NCBI GenBank assembly: GCA_964036665.1
Contig: OZ038526.1
Location: 8,246,001 to 8,310,000, forward strand
Origin: Gordius sp. MW1
Taxonomy: Eukaryota > Nematomorpha > Gordioida > Gordea > Gordiidae
DNA length: 64,000 bases
Reading direction: 5' to 3'
Both the position numbers and the translations under genes were made by a program. Below are positions 36,270-48,069 of this stretch, one piece after another (position 1 is the stretch's first letter; every line of letters begins with the position of its first letter). Under the pieces are notes generated by a model. The model made no database searches. It saw nothing but the letters and a program-made list of their open reading frames with translations, and was not told the DNA's origin.

Positions 36270-38817
36270 GAATCTATCTCTGTTCGCGAAAGAGCGTCTA
36301 CCACAATATGCACTACCTTAATAAATTGTATGTCAGATATAAATTGTGATATGTAATCTAGCTGTTGTATTTCCTATGGTGAGTATATCAGAGTTAGTAG
36401 TAAAGGCATAGGTCAGAAGTTTGTGGTCTGTGTAAATCATGAAGCGCCCTTCTAAAACACGTCTATAATGTTTGATAGAGAGCTAAATGAGAAATTCTCT
36501 CCCAAATGTCTATAACGTGTATGTAGCTCGTTAAATTTGAGCGAAAGAGATGATAGAGGGCTGGTTTCTCCATTTACAGTTTGATGCAGAATGGCGCCGA
36601 TGGCGGTGTTTGATGCGTCAGTTGTTATTGAGAGAGTGGCGCCTTCCACTAGATGATTCAGGGTCTTAATCTCATCATGCATTTTTTGAATCTTATGGAA
36701 TGCATCATGTGCATCCTGCGTCAAGACGAGGGGTCCTTTTGAGTTATTGAGGAGGTCAGTCAGTGCCTGGAGGAGGAGTGCGCGGCTAGGTATAAAAAGT
36801 CGGTAAAATTTTACTATACCTACGAAGCGACGAAGTTGCGTCATGGTTGTTAGGGTGGCCAAATTTTTGATAGCTGAGATTTTGACTGTTATCGGAGTTA
36901 CCTTGTGGATACATGGTGTCCTTGGAAATCTATTGAAGATTGTCCCCATTCGCATTTATTTATATTAATTTTGTAGTCAAACTCACTTATACGTTGGAAC
37001 CTGACTTAGATGTTCTAAATGTTCAGTGGCTGATGAACTAGCTATTAAGATATCATCCAGGTAGGCAAATGTTAAGTTTGGACCTGGATAGGTTTAATCG
37101 GTTGGAAGGTTTGGGCGGAGTTACTTAGTCCAAAAGACATGCGCAAATATTCGAAAAGACCGAAAGGTGTGGTGATTGCTGTCTTTTTGATGTCTTCAGG
37201 GGCTATGAGGATGTGACGGTGGCTCGGACGAGATCTAACTTACTGTAGATTGTTGTGCCAGCTAGGTTAAGCGAAAAGTCGTGGAGGTGTGGTAGAGGAT
37301 AACTATCTGGTACTGTTTTAAGGGCTCTGTAATTGTCGCATGGTGGCCAATTTCCGGGTACTTTCTTTGGGGCCATATGCAAAGGAGATGCTCAGGGACT
37401 GTACGAAGATTGAATTATACCCAATTTAAGCATATGAATAAATTTTTGTTTGGCTATTTTCAATTTAACGGGGTCTAAGCTTCTAGCCTTGGCGTAAGCG
37501 GGTAGGCCTTGTGCTTATGTGATGGACAATATGATGCTCTACGTTAACTTTGTAATTAGTGGGGTATAAACAGGGAATTGTTTTAATAAGTTTAAATAAT
37601 CAGGCGAATCCACGTGAGACGGCCATACGATTTTAATGTCGTGGTGGGGTCCAGTCCAAAAGACAGTCGGATATTGACGAGGGATTAAAGTTATCCGCTT
37701 CGATGATCGGTGTTTTTAGGTCAGCAATTGTAAATACATTAGAAGTTCCTGCGCAACCCAAGGTCCAGTCCCAAAGATTTCTGACCATAAGTCTTGATGG
37801 TACTGGCGATGGTTTGCAGGCAGGTGTGTGAGGGTTTAAGGCGATGGTTGGGCGGGGGTGGTTTTACACTGATTTCTACACCAGTATCTATAAGGAAACG
37901 AAGTTTAGTAGATTTATCAAAAATGAAAAATAAGCGATATTATAAGGCCAGGCGTCGCAGGGTCTGGCTGGCCTATTGGCTTGACGTTGTGGCTATTGTG
38001 TAGCTGCAGGGTGGTTGGCATTTGGAGGCCTTGTATTTGAAATGTTGATGTACCAGCACCAGTCATAAGGAACGTCGGCGGGGTTCTGGAAGACGACCGA
38101 TAATGCCAAGATAAAGAATTGTTCCTTGCTGGGAATCGTCTTTGCTTGTCGAGATCTTGAAGGAGGGTGTCGATGCTCAAACTAAGTTTGTCGACCATGC
38201 CACGGAGCATGTTAATTTCATTGTTCGCTATAAGAATGATATTAGATGCTTGAGGGGTGTGGTACGTTTCAGCGATCTTATAGTCTGTTTCAGCCAGTTC
38301 GGATAGAGACTGATCGCCCCCGCAAATGGCTAATATGCTAGCCAGATTGGTGTCCAGCTTGTCTAACCACAACTGTTTTGTAATGGCCTCATCCATCTTT
38401 GCTGTACCTAGGAGTGCCTTCATTTGCCTGTAAAGTTGGGACGGCGTACGATTGCCTAATTCTACGTTAGAAAGCAGATCATGGAATCTTGCTGAATCCG
38501 ACTTGGTTATGGGGTCTAAGATGGCTGTTTGGATTGTATCGTATGGGGCTTCCACCGGTATATTCTCCAAAATATCTTGAAACTCGGTTGTCACTTCTTG
38601 GGGAAGGGATTCAATTACATATCTAAGTTTGGTAGCTTCAGATCTTATCCGTCGAATGGTAAACAGGGCCTCAATCTGGATAAACCAAAGGCGGGGGTTC
38701 AGACGATGAAGGGGCAATTTTAAATATGGCATTCTTGGTTTTAAAATCAACATCTTGGACTGGGTCTATGTCCATGGCGGAATCTTGGACTGGATTTCTT
38801 CATGGAGGGGTCACCAA

Positions 38818-39125
38818 GATTGGGATTAGCAGGAAAATGTATATTTTAGTAACGCGATATATTTCATTAACGCAAAATAACAGCGAGCGTAAGTAAAGCG
38901 AGAATAATAGTGGGATTAGTTGATGCGAAGATAATAGGCTGGAGCTGAGTGGTGGAGTGTCGCATAGTTAGGAAGTTGAGTGGATTAGTAATCCTCTGGT
39001 TATGAATAAATAATAATAATCATAGATGGGACGATGGATGGCTTATATAAATGAAAATTTGTTGTGTATCAAACTTTATAGAGAATCTAGTGGATGTGTT
39101 TTGACTGTTCGATACATTATTCGCC
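38818..39125 (-). repeat. LTR (5' side) of the Ty3-like element
   Basis: The right repeat of the pair, the 5' LTR relative to the minus-strand coding order. It lies directly before the gag-like region. The boundaries are approximate. Confidence 0.7.
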
Positions 39126-39476
39126 GAATATAATTACCAAATTTTAAATGTTATAATATTGCTTAGTATCGCACCTTACAAGGAGGTAAACAATCTAGCT
39201 TAAACTCAAAAAAACTCCTAATCTTTGGTACTTATGGAACGATGTTTCTGGAAATAAAATTCTGTTTCCAAAGACTTATATTTTTTATCGAAGTTGCAGA
39301 TATAGGAATATAAAGCACATTTTATTATTATATGACATACCATTTTAAACGCAAGTAAATACTAAAATAAATTAGATTATGGATACCCATCTATCATCAA
39401 TTTTATGAGTACTAACATTGCATCTCTAAAAAAGGTTTTCCTTATTGATTCATTCATAAATTTAAATTTTTTAAAA

Positions 39477-41139
39477 ATGAATTTTGTAAATAAACAATCT
39501 CTTCCATGTTATTTGTTTGGTGATTCTTCAAAGCCACAAGTTAGTGAATTTTTATTTATACTTTTCAAATTTTTAGATAATACAACCAGGAAATTTTAAG
39601 AAACGCGAGATTATAACCCATCATGATTCTAAGGGTGCTTATAAATCAATCTTGAAACAAAATTGTCAACCAAAATCTAATCACTCTATTAAATTTGCCC
39701 CTCAGACATTTTCAAAGTCAAAAAAAATGGACCAAAAGCACAATAAAGATACTACTAGGTTTTTTTGTTTTATTCAAATAATGTTTAAATTTTACATATT
39801 ACTTTTAGAAACAAACCACCCATTCTAGAATTGACTAATCCACTTAATAATCCAGCAGATTATAATATACATGATTCTTACTTTTGTCAAAATTTAGGTA
39901 AAAACATTTCAATTTTAATGCAATTTATTAATTAAATTATTAGCCAATTCTGTCAGCCTTGATGAATCACACCTTTCAAGCTTTAATAGGTAGATAATTT
40001 ACAAAAAATAACTTAAATAGATAAAGAACATTTATGCCAAATCAAACAGCTATGTTTGAAGACCAGAGTTATTGGGTTAGAATATTTGGGTATATACTTT
40101 TGTTACAATATATATAAATTAGAGTTCCTAATACACATATGAAATCCATTTTGTCCCCTTTTTCTGAGTATGGTGTTATCCTGATGTACAAAGTAAAACA
40201 TACTAAATTATGTATATATCACTAATTATTAGTTTGCCTCTGAAGGAGGAAATTGGTTAGATATACAATATGAAACTAAAATTGATGCTATGCAAGCACT
40301 TAGAAAAAATGGAAATATATTCCTAGGCAATATTATGGTTGGTGTTATGCCCATATTGGATGGGGAGGTAAATAATATGGTAATGATTTTATGCAATGAT
40401 TTTGTTTAAAGGTAAGAGATGAGCAAAATTTTACCAACTTTGATCAAAGTATAATTTTTGATTCCAAACGGCACAAAGCTAAAGTTGCTTTGCAGCGATC
40501 CCTTGCTGAAAGAGAGGTTAGTTAAATATGTTTAAAAGTATTATCATTTAAATCATCATAATATATATATGGTTGATCTTTTTGAACAAATATTAGCTAA
40601 TATTAATGAGAGTTAACTATTTTATTAGAATATCACTTATATAAGTTGCATTTAGGGACATACACCAAACCATGGGCCTAGCCAGGGGGGGCAGCCTCCC
40701 CTCCTAAATTAAAATATTTTTTCAAATCAAAAACCCAAAACAACTTTCGCCCCCCCCCCCTTCCTAATCCAAAAACTGGCTATGCCCATGTGCCTAATAT
40801 TTTATCCCCTAAGGCCTAACTTCTAAACGCATTTCCCTATTTAAACAAAAGTAAATTTTTATACAACACCCCTTTACGTTGATTCTTAGTGCAAAGTCCC
40901 CATTTAATCAATGTTCTTCACAAAGAATTAATAGAAATCTTTTATCATTGTCTTATTTAAAACTTTGACGATAAGTATTCTCTGACATTACTTAAAAAAG
41001 AACATTTATGCGTTCAAGGATATTGTTATTTATTTTTATTATGCAGCAAAAGGCCATGCTTTGCAACCCATTACTCCAATTCCTAAGCTACCTGCCTGGC
41101 GCCGACACCTTCTCCAAAATTTTGAGTTATTTATTTTAG
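39477..41139 (+). CDS. NUP35: Nucleoporin NUP35 (Nup53), nine exons
   Basis: This is a nuclear pore scaffold protein that dimerises through an RRM-like domain and binds membrane with its C-terminal helix. Exons: 39477-39539, 39577-39758, 39809-39897, 39944-39989, 40027-40089, 40123-40192, 40233-40367, 40412-40516, 41047-41139, totalling 846 nt (281 aa; human 326). Introns are 37, 50, 46, 37, 33, 40, 44 and 530 bp, all GT-AG with matching phases. The N-terminus KQSLPCYLFGD parallels human QFLPGFLMGD. The RRM (~140-216) reads YWVRIFGVP, then EGGNWLDIQYETKIDAMQAL, then GNIMVGVMP, as in human WVTVFGFP...GNWMHIRYQSK...IMIGVKP. The C-terminal DTFSKILSYLF corresponds to the amphipathic SLVSKAMEYMFGW. 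An in-frame ATG at 39405 would add 24 residues; the inner start was chosen because it begins next to the conserved motif. Exon 9 is far richer in C-ending codons than exons 1-8. Confidence 0.9.
40671..40790. mobile_element. hAT-like MITE, family B, in NUP35 intron 8 (120 bp)
   Basis: It starts CATGGGCCTAGCCAGG and ends CTGGCTATGCCCATG, with subterminal G-run and C-run tracts. The flanks CACCAAAC and TGCCTAAT do not match well, so the target duplication has decayed or the ends are slightly off. It lies in the only long intron of NUP35. Confidence 0.8.
41130..41135 (-). promoter_or_regulatory. Poly(A) signal AATAAA (minus), candidate for CSTF2
   Basis: TTTATT on the plus strand is AATAAA on the minus strand, about 157 bases past the CSTF2 stop codon. 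It lies inside the last codons of NUP35, so the two 3' ends would overlap. Confidence 0.5.
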
Positions 41140-41252
41140 GTTATCATGAAGTATCGCGATATAAACATGGCATCTTTAATCATATATACGACACGCTTAA
41201 ATTGTATAAAACGCCATTTTGTACATAGCATACATACACACATAATAACAAA

Positions 41253-41258
41253 AATAAA
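41253..41258 (+). promoter_or_regulatory. Poly(A) signal AATAAA (plus), candidate for NUP35
   Basis: AATAAA about 114 bases downstream of the NUP35 stop codon and 34 bases before the CSTF2 stop codon on the opposite strand. Confidence 0.6.
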
Positions 41259-41291
41259 TCTTCGTCATCTCATCAGCTGGCGTGAAGGGGG

Positions 41292-44200
41292 TTAAGGTAT
41301 TTTGTTAACTGCACCAGCTCCCTTGAGGATTTGCTCTTTCAGCAGTACGATATTTTTTTGTTGATCCGGCGGCAGGAGGCCGATTTGTTCGTTCGTGAGT
41401 TGGAGAACTTGGCGGATGAGGGCAGCCTTGTCTTGATCCTGCAACGGCTGGGCACCTCCACCGACACCCGGCTCTCCGACCCCGCCACTAAGCCTCTTTC
41501 CATCTCCCGACGTTATTTTGACCCTTTTAACCGTTTGATCCTTGCGGAGCGAAATTAAATTCATTATAGGTTTTTAAAGGGAAGTCACAGGATCTAACAA
41601 GTTATTAATCTGCGTCCCTTTATTGCAAATGTTACGGCTATTTTAAATTTATTTAGGAAAAATTATACCGACTAAGCCGAACAGTTTAAACGTTGAATAT
41701 TGACCCCTTAACCAGCCGAGTTACTATTTTAAGTTAAAGTGTTATTAAACTTAACGTTGCAAAATTGCTGTCGACCGTTAACACGGTTTATGTCTAAATT
41801 AACTACTTCTTTTTCTACGCCCGTTGTTTTGATAGACGTTTGATGATGACTAGACTTTGCCAGTGACTGTTGTGGTTTAGCCACGCGGCTCGGCTCTGGG
41901 TGTGGCCTTTTGCTATTATCTTTAAACGACCTGGGGATATCGGCTTTACTACTACTCCCTCCATCCCTTTTTCCATTTAAGCCTTGGGAAGTTATGGATT
42001 TGGCCACGTTGCGCATGTCGATGTCGGCCCCTCCGAATCCAGGAAACAAATCGCGCAGGTCAGCTAAAACGTAAGAGGAGGATGAAGACATACATTGTGT
42101 CTACTTAAAACGCCAAATAAATGTAAAATCCTACACACATTTCTTTTGTACATTCTCAAAATTAACATTTTAATATCTTACAAACAGCCGCCCAAGTGAT
42201 TGGCTCGAATGACGTAAGGCAATCATCTCACAATATGCCTTAACTATATCATTTAAAGTAAGTTCTATAGTGCTAAAATATTTTTGGCTGTTTGAAAGGA
42301 ACTAAGATACTAATGCGCTGGAGGTTACTGTTGTGACAAAATATGCTTATGTTTACTCCCCAACTCATCATAGAGTTAAAAAGTTAGCATAGAAATTGTT
42401 GGCTGCATTTACATTTTTTTAAATATTTGGACAAATGAAGATGTCGACATCGAATCAAGTCCAACTCGACGACAATTTCACAAAGACATTGATTAAAATA
42501 GTAAAAAATAGCCACTAGGAAACCATTTAAGTTGTAATAATCAAATTAATGGTTATAGTCCCTAGATGTTGTGCTCTAATAATAAGGTCGAAATGTTTCG
42601 ATCGCGAAACCACTAGTTCAACGTAAAATCATCACGCGGGATGGATAGTTACCGTCATTAGCATGACTCTCCTGACCGGTCGGGGGTAGTTGCTCTCTGG
42701 ACGTTGCGGAAATGTTGGAGCCCATGGCTAAGAAGGACGGAGGCAAGATGGGTTCCAAGGTTCCTGATGACAGATTTGCCGAGGAGAGAGCATGGAATTT
42801 TGTGTCGGGTTTAGAAGGCGGGGGAAGGTAGTTGGAGGCAGACGGGGTCGTGTCCATCATCTTTTGGCTGAGCAGGAAGGGTGGTGGTTCTATGAAGGAG
42901 GAGGAACTGTGCTTGTGATGATGGGAGGTAGTACCATTAGGTCCGCCGCCGTAGTTGAAGGCTGGGGGATGAGATAGCATGGGCAAGTTTGGAGGCGGCG
43001 GAATAAACATCCCGTTACCAACGTTTTCTGGGCCAAAAAGTAGTGGGGCGTGTAAAGTAAGTAAATAAGTTTTATATTTCAAAAATAGCTTTTTGGAGAA
43101 AAAAGTGATACCATTATGAGAATGTGAATAAGGCCTTAGCTAAATACCCTAGTGTTTACCGAATCCCTCACGGATTTTACGATTATTCAGTATTAATGCG
43201 ATGAAATTAATAATAGAAAAATTTGCAATACACATGCGTGTTACACAACTTGGTATAAATATTTTTTATTATAGATTGCGAAAGCCTTGTTTGAGTTAGT
43301 TTCTTTCATCCATCCCTACTAAATTCCCACATATATATGGAGACAAATTCGACACAACATTTGCAAATTTTATGCAACTTTTAAAATCTCTTAGTCTGCT
43401 TAAAATTATTTTAAAAATGAAATTGATAGAGGATTCAGGAATTAAAATAACTGTAAACTATATTAAACCGGATTCAACTATAAAGGTACAAGGGGTGCAA
43501 AACAATATAATTTTATGAATAAGGTATAGTATGAAATAATAGAAGTTAGAAACAAACATATTCACCAATAAGATATAAAACATTTATAAAATTAATAATC
43601 ATAATTAACACCAAAATAGCAAATATTATGGTACATAATATGGTTAAAATAACTATTGGTAGAGAATACATTCATATACCTTGTCTTAGCATGGTATTTC
43701 CCATTTGGATTTGAGGCATCGTAGGAGCACCATAGGGGTTAGCCTGCATAAATAATTAAGCAGCAAAATAAATTGTGAAATTTGAAAAAACAAAATTTGT
43801 ATTATAGATGCTCAGCCAAGCTTATGCACAATATTTATTATGAAGTTTATTTACAAATTTAATAAAGGATACATATTTCCCCAAAAATATTTCTTACAAT
43901 CAAGCTTTAAAAAGAATACATCTCAAAATTTAATAAAAATGTATGCATTAAGATATAAAAATATGGCAAAACATTGATTATAAATTATTATTGGAAGGCT
44001 TAATGGAGCATAATAATATAATTCATATTCAAACATAAAAATTAACAAATCTAATATGCTAAACAAATTTAACACCATATAATATGCTAAACATATATAG
44101 CACATAGGTTGCCTACATTTATAAAACTTATCATCCTTTGTCTACCCACCTTTTATGTTCCAGGCCCGAAATTAAAATATTATTAGTCATAAGTTGTATA

Positions 44201-45415
44201 CAAATATTTTAATACTCTTTTAATGATTGATACCACAATTAGAATTAGAACTGCCAAAAACTGTCATAGCAAGCAGGTTAATTTTATGTAATTAAGGAAA
44301 TCTAAACGAAATATTGAATCATAAAAAATACTAACTAATATTTAGCCAAAAATAACCAGAATAACATCAAAATGAATTAGCATACATTTTGTATGCTTGA
44401 ATTGTAAAGCATGCCACTGGAATTGTTGAACATATTAGAATTAATGGGTGTAGGGATCATATTTGAATAAACAGGATTGGAAAAATTATCCAGGGTAGAA
44501 GCTGTGAGGTTAATGTTTAATTGAGCAACATTTCTATCTTTATGCAGCATATTCTACATTTTTATAAAAATGATGAAATATATATTATACCAATGCAACT
44601 TTTGGATCAACTAATTCCATCATGATCTGTGCCTGAAGTAATGCATAAGCTAGCTGAGGATTTTGTAATAACATATTTCTAGCTTCATTTGGATTATTTT
44701 GAATACATGCCTTGTATATAGAATATAAAAATAAAATATAAGCGCTTTAAATAATAAATATAAACAAAATAAAGTATGAAAGTAGTTTAAATACTTTCAT
44801 CTGTTTCATCAATTCAAACATTTGTTCTGGTGGCAAACTAGCCACTGCCTTTGTTATTGCCTCAGGAGCTTTCTCAGGGGGCATATCTTCGTCAAACTTT
44901 TCAATTTTTACACTATTTGTTTTTTCTAAGCTTTTGTTACCATAAGGGTCAGAAGGTTGCAAATCATTATTTTTCATATTAGAAATAGGTTGATGGAATT
45001 CTGAATTACATATAAGAATGTTAATACTATAATTATACGTTTAAATTCTTCTCTATTTTTTTCATTTGAAGCAGTATCTACTCTCATAGTTCTTCCATAT
45101 AATTCTATGTTAGCCAAATTTCTCATAGCTGATAAAGCCGTTTCTTGATCTTTATATTCACAAAAACCATAGCCCTTAGGTTTTCCTGTATCCCTATCAT
45201 AAACTAATCTAGGGGAGTAATAGGTAAATTTTCTAAATATATTACTTAAAAGAAACTATAGGGCCAACTTCGGAAAATATATCCTTTAGCTGTTCTTCTG
45301 TTGCTTCATAAGGAATATTACCAACTTTTAGATTTATAAAATAATAATGAATTTTCTTACCAAACACTGATCGGAGTGTACGTTCTGAAGTTTGATGAGA
45401 TTGGGAGTAAGCCAT
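41292..45415 (-). CDS. CSTF2: Cleavage stimulation factor subunit 2 (CstF-64), ten exons
   Basis: This protein binds the U/GU-rich element downstream of poly(A) sites. Exons (minus): 45415-45361, 45324-45246, 45208-45039, 45000-44795, 44710-44591, 44553-44386, 43743-43680, 43027-42653, 42063-41756, 41540-41292, totalling 1794 nt (597 aa; human 577). The RRM (~15-95) has [20 protein letters not shown] and RNP1 KGYGFCEY. The hinge that contacts CstF-77/symplekin is at ~150-210 ([20 protein letters not shown], then [12 protein letters not shown]). The C-terminal helical domain (~550-597) reads [20 protein letters not shown]. The middle is Pro/Ser/Asn-rich, without the MEARA repeats of vertebrates. 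Introns 1-3 and 5 are 36-38 bp; intron 4 is 84 bp and introns 6-9 are 215-652 bp. An in-frame upstream ATG at 45448 would add 11 residues. The exon 9 donor (GTTAAG at 41755) is the least certain junction. Exons 1-6 use A/T-ending codons; exons 8-10 favour G/C. Confidence 0.93.
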
Positions 45416-45860
45416 ATGCAAATTTAAAAATACAATTGGCGCAAACATACTAAATTTTAAACGATACTATTGATGATGACTTGTAAATTGAAGCACAATT
45501 TTCACAATGCGTCGTTTTCTTTGTAATATATTAATTTAATAAGGGTATTGTGTGAATAAAAGTACATATTAAACAATAAGGAGCTCTATTTTAGTTAATG
45601 TTTGAAACAAATACAATACTAAACCTAATGATTCAAAAACTTTAAGAAAATTTCGACCAGGAGAATATAATATTCGAGGAATTATATAAGTGTTTTTCAT
45701 CAGGGTATAATATGAAAACTCTTTAGAAATTTGACATGGATTATTAATTCTCAGTTCCTTCTAATGTTGTCTCAAAAACCCCCAAAACGAGATCGAGATT
45801 TTCACACCGAGCTCAGACGGACACCTTAATATTGTTTTAATTTGCATGTTTTACATTTGA
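45416..45860. other. Upstream region of CSTF2
   Basis: AT-rich. Near 45760-45820 a short block (TGTTGTCTCAAAAACCCCCA, ACGAGATCGAGATTTTCACA) shares CGAGATCGAGATTTTCA with 48810-48825, part of a CGAGA-rich repeat. No promoter element can be assigned. Confidence 0.4.
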
Positions 45861-45864
45861 GGTA

Positions 45865-47208
45865 AACAAATGCAGGGTTTCTTTCAGAAAAAATGCTCCG
45901 GGGGGGGGGGTATTTTCAACTTCCGGGGGGGGGGGAAATTTTTTAATTGCTAAACCATTTTGTATAATACTGATTTTTATTGGTGATATAAGTGATATAT
46001 AAATGTATACATACACGCATAATCACTAAATAATTACATGTAATATTTTAAAGGGCAAGTGTTCTTTTAAGAAAGTATGTTGTAAAGAGAACAGACAGAC
46101 CATAAAGCCCCATCTAAGGCTTCATCAAAAATTAGCCATTTGTATTTAGAATGTCAATGAAATCATAGATTTATATGATGGTTTAAGTTTTAAATTTTGT
46201 CCATGTTTTTCACTTTCAGAGACTGAGCAATTAGTAGAGCTGCCAATACACTCATCTTTATCATTATATATTAATAAAATAAAAATAACCTGCATAATTT
46301 TAATTACCAGCATTTTTATCATAAGTAAAAGAAGAGACAGTTAACAGTTTTCTCCACTCCAGCAGTATTACAATTTTCATCATGACCTAAAACATGAAAA
46401 TATATATAATACTTCTATATTAAAACCAAAATCTTTCTTGCCTCTTTCAGAGTTCATGTGAATTTCACTGCTGGAAGCAGAATAATTTCTGCCTTTAACT
46501 TATATATATTTAAAATATCTAATGCTTAAAATTAATTACCATAATTTCCCATAGTAAGGGATAAAACAAGAGTTTTTTTTAATCAGTCCCATCTTTACCT
46601 ATTACAAACAAACATATTTGTGTCTTATTTTATATAAAGACAAAATACATAAATAAAATTATTCCAAATTAAATCATATTTACCATCTTTTTTATTAGGC
46701 TAATTTTTTTTACCAAAGTAGTGTAAAAGAGTACTTTAATATTTACCAGACATCTGGAATTCAAAATAAGCATATTATATCAATAAAAAACAAACAATAG
46801 AATCTATTATTAATAATAATTCTTTTTAAGTTTATAAGTAAGATAGTGATTTAATAATTCTAAAAGCATTTATTTATGTTTATTTACCTATTGATATTTT
46901 TTAAATAAAGATAATTTGTAACTTTCAAGATTGTAAATTAGGGTTCACAGATGTTAAAAAATGATCTCTATGAATGATTTCCACCTGATTTGTAAAAAAA
47001 TTTTAATTTCGCCAATTTTATGTTTTTTCTATTGACAAATTAAAATAATTTATTGAATTTCAATTTTAGCCTATTAATATAATTTATGACTTCATGATGG
47101 AACTAGTGGGGGGGGGGGGGTATTTGAAATTGCCCGGGGGGAAGGGGGGGGGGGGGGGTAATACCCCCCCCCCCCCGGGCTCCCCCTGAAAGAAACCCTG
47201 CCCAAATG
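45865..47208. mobile_element. hAT-like element with CAGGGTTTCTTTCAG ends (1328 bp)
   Basis: It spans 45873-47200, starting CAGGGTTTCTTTCAG and ending CTGAAAGAAACCCTG, a perfect 15-bp inverted repeat with the CAG tip common in hAT elements. The flanking octamers AACAAATG and CCCAAATG match at 6 of 8 positions. G-runs follow the left end and dominate the right end (47110-47180, itself G-run against C-run). The inside is AT-rich. On the minus strand short coding-like pieces occur (46271-46146, ending SESEKHGQNLKLKPSYKSMI), but no transposase motif was recognised. Confidence 0.7.
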
Positions 47209-47629
47209 TAGTGAATATAATATATTTTTGCAAAAATGTAAAATTTGGCAATTACCGTCCATTAATAGTATGGATGGTCCTTAGGATATGTGAATAATTT
47301 AATAAAATATTTATTACATATTGGTACCCTAAGCATTATTAAATGTAGCAAATTTTTAGACTTAGAATGAGTTCTGATGGAGTAGTAAATTTTACTAGAG
47401 CATAATTGAATTTCTCAGTTTCTCATTCTACATGATGTGTTAAATTGATGGTCAATTAGTTTGAATAATTATACAAGATACAGCGTCATTTGTGCCAACG
47501 ATTTCAAAAGTACAGTTTAGTATTCGATGACCCGTAATAATTAAATCATGAGTTTTCTAAAAGTTTCCATGCTTCCACTAATAGTATACCTATCATATTT
47601 TTGAACCTTAATGAGACAATATGTGAATA

Positions 47630-48065
47630 CATCGTTTTGTCATATGCATTATTCACATTATAAACTGGGGTTGGTAGGTGCATTCGAATTTAATATACCT
47701 AATCTATCAATTGTGCAATAAACATGGGCGTAGCCAGGTTTTGGATTAGGGGGGAGGGCAAAACGTTTGAAAGTTCAATTAGGGAGGGGAAAAACATAAA
47801 TTTTTTAATTTTTAAGATTTTTTGCATTGAAAAATTTATTTTTTCGTCATTCAGGGGGGTGTGGAACTAGATAAATAACTATTAAATGGCAAAGTTAGTT
47901 AGAATTGAAAGGTTATTATTTAGAATACAAATCTGATTATAATGAATTTTGTCATAAAATAAAATACGTGCCCCTTAATTTAAAATCTAAAACATTATGT
48001 TCTTGATCCTGTATTAATGCTGTTTTATGTTGTTTTTACAACGTTTTAATATGTGCAACATCAAT
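47630..48065. repeat. Dispersed repeat, second copy of 5200-5565
   Basis: Same order of blocks as the first copy (TATAAACTGGGGT, GGTGCATTCG, AATGGCAAAGTTAGTTAGAA, GTTGTTTTTACAACGTT). It carries a family B MITE insertion starting at 47723 (CATGGGCGTAGCCAGG), whose right end is not intact. Confidence 0.75.
47723..47866. mobile_element. hAT-like MITE, family B, right end eroded
   Basis: The left end CATGGGCGTAGCCAGG is intact. A G-rich subterminal tract, AAAACGT and an AT-rich middle follow. The expected CTACGCCCATG right end is absent; the sequence ends near a GGGGGGTGTGG tract. It sits inside the dispersed repeat at 47630-48065. Confidence 0.7.
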
Positions 48066-48069
48066 TCTG

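Larger units (their letters stand above)
34683..39125 (-). mobile_element. Ty3/gypsy-like LTR retrotransposon (fossil)
   Basis: Two similar ~300-bp repeats at about 34683-34990 and 38818-39125 share TATATTTTA.TAACGCGATATA, AGCGAGAATAATAGTGG and GGATTAGTAATCCTCTGG-type blocks, and act as LTRs. Between them, on the minus strand, lie a gag-like region (38753-37917, with GNRTPSQLYRQMKALLG), reverse transcriptase and RNase H (about 37600-36452, with LRRFVGIVKFYRLFIP and TTDASNTAIGAILHQ) and an integrase-like piece (about 36012-35003, with CVPCHKCKVNRH). The order gag-RT-RNase H-integrase is that of Ty3/gypsy. It is broken by many changes. The LTRs differ at many sites by eye, so it is not recent. 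A 20-bp hAT remnant (36242-36261) lies inside. Confidence 0.85.
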
